A stretch of 9,245 nt of DNA from positions 1-9,245 of the forward strand of contig CALMVM010000098.1 in the NCBI GenBank assembly GCA_937873255.1, read 5' to 3'. The position numbers were made by a program, and so were the translations under genes. The notes under the pieces are model-generated. The model was given only the letters and a program-made list of their open reading frames with translations. It did no database searches and was not told where the DNA came from. Positions 8,009-9,245 of this stretch are shown here, one piece after another. The stretch comes from an uncultured Verrucomicrobiota bacterium (GTDB lineage Bacteria > Verrucomicrobiota > Verrucomicrobiia > Chthoniobacterales > SZAS-18). Within the stretch, counting starts at the first letter, position 1. The number at the start of each line of letters is the position of its first letter.

Positions 8009-8039
8009 GTTATACCGATCCGAGATCGGTGACCGGCAA
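8009..8039 (-). promoter_or_regulatory. Candidate MerR-type promoter and operator of the SGNH gene
   Basis: On the - strand TTGCCG (8034-8039) and a good -10, TATAAC (8009-8014), are separated by 19 bp, longer than the usual 17. The spacer holds a perfect 7-bp dyad with 3-bp centre, ACCGATC-tcg-GATCGGT (8014-8030). A long spacer filled by a dyad is the hallmark of promoters controlled by MerR-family activators. Transcription would start near 8002, about 20 bp before the ATG at 7982. No regulator gene is visible in the window. Confidence 0.4.
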
Positions 8040-8122
8040 CGTGATGGGCATGCTGCCGTTCAGGAATCAGAATATCTCCAGCCCCGGATGTTCAACCACG
8101 TTGGCCGGGTGAATTCCGGCGC

Positions 8123-8485
8123 TCAAACCAACGCCTGAGCGGCTGCACCGCTGACCATCGTGGCGCTTCGCTTGAAGCCGGAAACCGCTTTCGCCGCCGA
8201 GGAAAAGAGCCGTCCGAACAGACCCCCTCTCGGTTGCTCCCATAAGACAGCTCTTCCTCGACTAGCCTTCACCGGACGCCGGTTCCAAAAACGACGGGTA
8301 AACCTGTCTTGCAGACAGAGCAGGCGCTTGTTCGAACAGATTACCGCAAAACAGAGCACCAACGCCGCCTGCGTGCAGGTATTGGCGACGAGCAGCGGCC
8401 GGCCGGCGCTTTCCTGGTCACCGAGGCGCACCGCCAGGAAAGCCGCGAGCGCGATCAGGGCGAAAAGCACCCCGTAAAAACGCAC
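8123..8485 (-). CDS. Small two-helix membrane protein, function unknown
   Basis: This 120-aa frame starts at GTG 8485. That start is preferred because AGAGGA (8493-8498) lies exactly 7 bp upstream, the clearest ribosome binding site in the window. The frame stays open to an ATG at 8617, but the extra 44 residues look non-coding. Residues 4-19 (YGVLFALIALAAFLAV) and 31-50 (LLVANTCTQAALVLCFAVIC) are hydrophobic and likely cross the membrane, joined by a short polar loop (RLGDQESAGRP). A strongly basic tail follows (CLQDRFTRRFWNRR and more). By the positive-inside rule both ends would be cytoplasmic. I recognise no family. It ends 140 bp upstream of the SGNH gene on the same strand, but that gap contains a promoter candidate, so it need not be co-transcribed. 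The late part of the tail may be less conserved. Confidence 0.45.
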   Translation of the reverse strand: MRFYGVLFALIALAAFLAVRLGDQESAGRPLLVANTCTQAALVLCFAVICSNKRLLCLQDRFTRRFWNRRPVKASRGRAVLWEQPRGGLFGRLFSSAAKAVSGFKRSATMVSGAAAQALV

Positions 8486-8492
8486 GTTGCAG

Positions 8493-8498
8493 TCCTCT
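8493..8498 (-). promoter_or_regulatory. Ribosome binding site deciding the GTG start at 8485
   Basis: On the - strand AGAGGA, complementary to the 16S rRNA tail, is spaced 7 bp from GTG at 8485. Other starts in the window have little or no Shine-Dalgarno, so this match supports the small membrane protein as a real gene and fixes its start. Confidence 0.5.
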
Positions 8499-8632
8499 GA
8501 GCGGATGACATGGCTGGTGCCGACCACCCGGGCCAGGGAGACCGCCGCAGGCAGGCCAGAACGCGTACGCGCGCCGCAGAGTTTTCCACACGAGCGGTCG
8601 GTGCAATTTTGATCCATGGCGTTTAATTTGCA

Positions 8633-8646
8633 TTGATCTACATCAT
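8633..8646. promoter_or_regulatory. FNR/CRP-family binding site
   Basis: TTGAT-ctac-ATCAT matches the FNR/ANR/DNR consensus TTGATN4ATCAA at nine of ten fixed positions. It lies between the divergent membrane-protein gene and TPR gene, so it could act on either. Downstream on the + strand GATAAA (8675-8680) could serve as a -10, which puts the box near -47, slightly further out than the classic -41.5. The regulator is not encoded in the window. Confidence 0.4.
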
Positions 8647-8661
8647 GCAGCGGGCAATAAT
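8633..8661 (+). promoter_or_regulatory. Candidate sigma-70 promoter for the TPR gene
   Basis: TTGATC (8633-8638) and AATAAT (8656-8661, five of six -10 bases) are spaced exactly 17 bp. The -35 overlaps the FNR-like box, so if FNR binds there while this promoter is used it would repress. Transcription would start near 8668, leaving a leader of about 130 nt before the start codon at 8801. Confidence 0.35.
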
Positions 8662-8710
8662 CTTCTCACGCCGCGATAAATGCGTAAAGTAACGTGCTAA
8701 AAATGAGCAG

Positions 8711-8780
8711 GGCCGATTCGCGCGTCTCGCTTTGGTGAGGCCTACCCCACCCGGCGGGACCATCCCGCGTGAAATCGGTC
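8711..8780 (+). ncRNA. Structured 5' leader (predicted three-way junction) of the TPR gene
   Basis: Three helices nest cleanly. The closing stem is GGCCGATT (8711-8718) with AATCGGTC (8773-8780), 8 pairs with one G-U. Inside is a hairpin at 8734-8751 (GGTG/CACC and GG/CC around a CCTA loop, one internal mismatch). A second hairpin is GCGGGA-cca-TCCCGC (8754-8768). The closing stem ends 11 bases before the GGTGG in front of the ATG. This could be a cis-regulatory RNA. It matches no riboswitch class I know, and GC-rich DNA folds easily, so support is moderate at best. Confidence 0.3.
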
Positions 8781-8800
8781 AACAGCGCCGTGGTGGCATC

Positions 8801-9245
8801 ATGATCAGCATCCCCCCCGCCGGATCATCAATGAATCGCCGTTCTCCGCTCCGGCGGACGTTCGGCATTCTCGCCGCCGGCATGATGCTGGGCGCGTTTC
8901 CGGCAACTCCCCGGGCGCAGGACGCCGCGCATCCGGCCGACCCGATTCCTGCGGTCGTCTTCAACACGGTTGTCACGGACTTCGAGCACGGCGACTACCG
9001 GGGGGCGCTTGCCGCCATCGATGCGTTGCTCAAGCTGATCCCCGCCGATCTGCCGCCGGAGCAGAGAAGCAAGGTCGACGCGCTCCTCGAGCCGGTCTAC
9101 TACACCCGTGGCGCGGCCTACTTCAATCTGAACGATTATCCGCAGGCCAGCACGGCGCTGAAGGATTATCTCAAGCGGTATCCAAGGGGCGCGCGGGCGA
9201 CCGAAGTGTCGTTCTCGCTGGCGCAGTCGGACTATCTCGCCAAGG
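8801..9245 (+). CDS. Secreted TPR-repeat protein, N-terminal part
   Basis: The frame is open from ATG 8801 to the window edge (148 codons seen). A signal peptide is clear (MNRRSPLRRTFGILAAGMML, cleavage near ATPRAQ/DA), so the protein is periplasmic or attached to the outer membrane. The mature part is helical, with tetratricopeptide-type repeats: TDFEHGDYRGALAAIDALLK, then YYTRGAAYFNLNDYPQASTA with LKDYLKRYPRG. The style resembles YbgF/BamD-like TPR proteins, which scaffold protein complexes; no precise function can be given. A second ATG at 8831 gives a neater signal peptide; 8801 has a GGTGG at 8792-8796, four bases upstream. The choice is open. It is transcribed divergently from the other genes and is not obviously part of the mannan locus. 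Confidence 0.8.
   Translation, partial: MISIPPAGSSMNRRSPLRRTFGILAAGMMLGAFPATPRAQDAAHPADPIPAVVFNTVVTDFEHGDYRGALAAIDALLKLIPADLPPEQRSKVDALLEPVYYTRGAAYFNLNDYPQASTALKDYLKRYPRGARATEVSFSLAQSDYLAK

Noticed and set aside
6072..8138. 688-aa open frame on the + strand
   Set aside because: It is antisense to the well-supported SGNH hydrolase; its Arg/Gly/Val-rich product has no recognisable domain, as expected for a shadow frame in GC-rich DNA.
8160..8477. 105-aa frame on the + strand opposite the small membrane protein
   Set aside because: It is basic and featureless with no ribosome binding site, while the opposite strand has a good one and two membrane helices.
8562..8571. CGCGTACGCG, perfect 10-bp palindrome
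   Set aside because: Short self-complementary GC words are common at this base composition; it has no fixed position relative to a promoter.
8582..8590. TTTTCCACA, a match to the DnaA-box consensus
   Set aside because: Only one box is present, with no AT-rich unwinding region, dnaA/dnaN neighbour or cluster; a single 9-mer is expected by chance.
1..9245. CRISPR array, tRNA or rRNA gene, phage genes or a defence system
   Set aside because: I found no regularly spaced direct repeats, no tRNA-like cloverleaf and no phage or defence protein motifs on either strand.

Overview
The window is a GC-rich bacterial segment. It most likely comes from a Verrucomicrobiota genome, plausibly Opitutaceae. 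This rests on protein style only: a C-terminal DYDGDGIANLVEYALG module on a large secreted protein, an SHD1-like domain at the front of a glycosidase, and poor Shine-Dalgarno signals. No rRNA or other phylogenetic marker is present, so the placement is inference.

Layout, left to right. Positions 3-257 hold a decayed remnant of an IS3-type transposase OrfA (+ strand). Then four genes lie on the - strand, listed here in transcription order from right to left. A 120-aa two-helix membrane protein (8485-8123) has the best ribosome binding site in the window. A 1141-aa secreted SGNH hydrolase carries lectin, FnIII and Calx-beta modules (7982-4557). After a 449-bp non-coding gap with a strong inverted repeat comes a secreted GH76 alpha-1,6-mannanase (4107-2764). 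Last is a full-length but broken GH92 alpha-mannosidase (2700-368). At the right edge a secreted TPR protein starts on the + strand (8801 to beyond 9245). The roughly 315 bp between the divergent genes contains an FNR-like box, candidate promoters and a leader that can fold as a three-way junction.

How the genes may work together. GH76 endo-alpha-1,6-mannanases and GH92 exo-alpha-mannosidases are classic partners in breaking down alpha-mannan and high-mannose glycans. The neighbouring SGNH hydrolase has an L-type-lectin-like domain, a fold that often binds mannose-rich glycans. The three therefore look like a small secreted alpha-mannan degradation locus. The exo-enzyme gene has two in-frame stops, each where the family has tyrosine, and a one-base frameshift, while its motifs are otherwise intact. 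That suggests very recent gene loss or a consensus error. A MerR-like promoter layout (19-bp spacer filled by a perfect dyad) sits just upstream of the SGNH gene and could be its switch.
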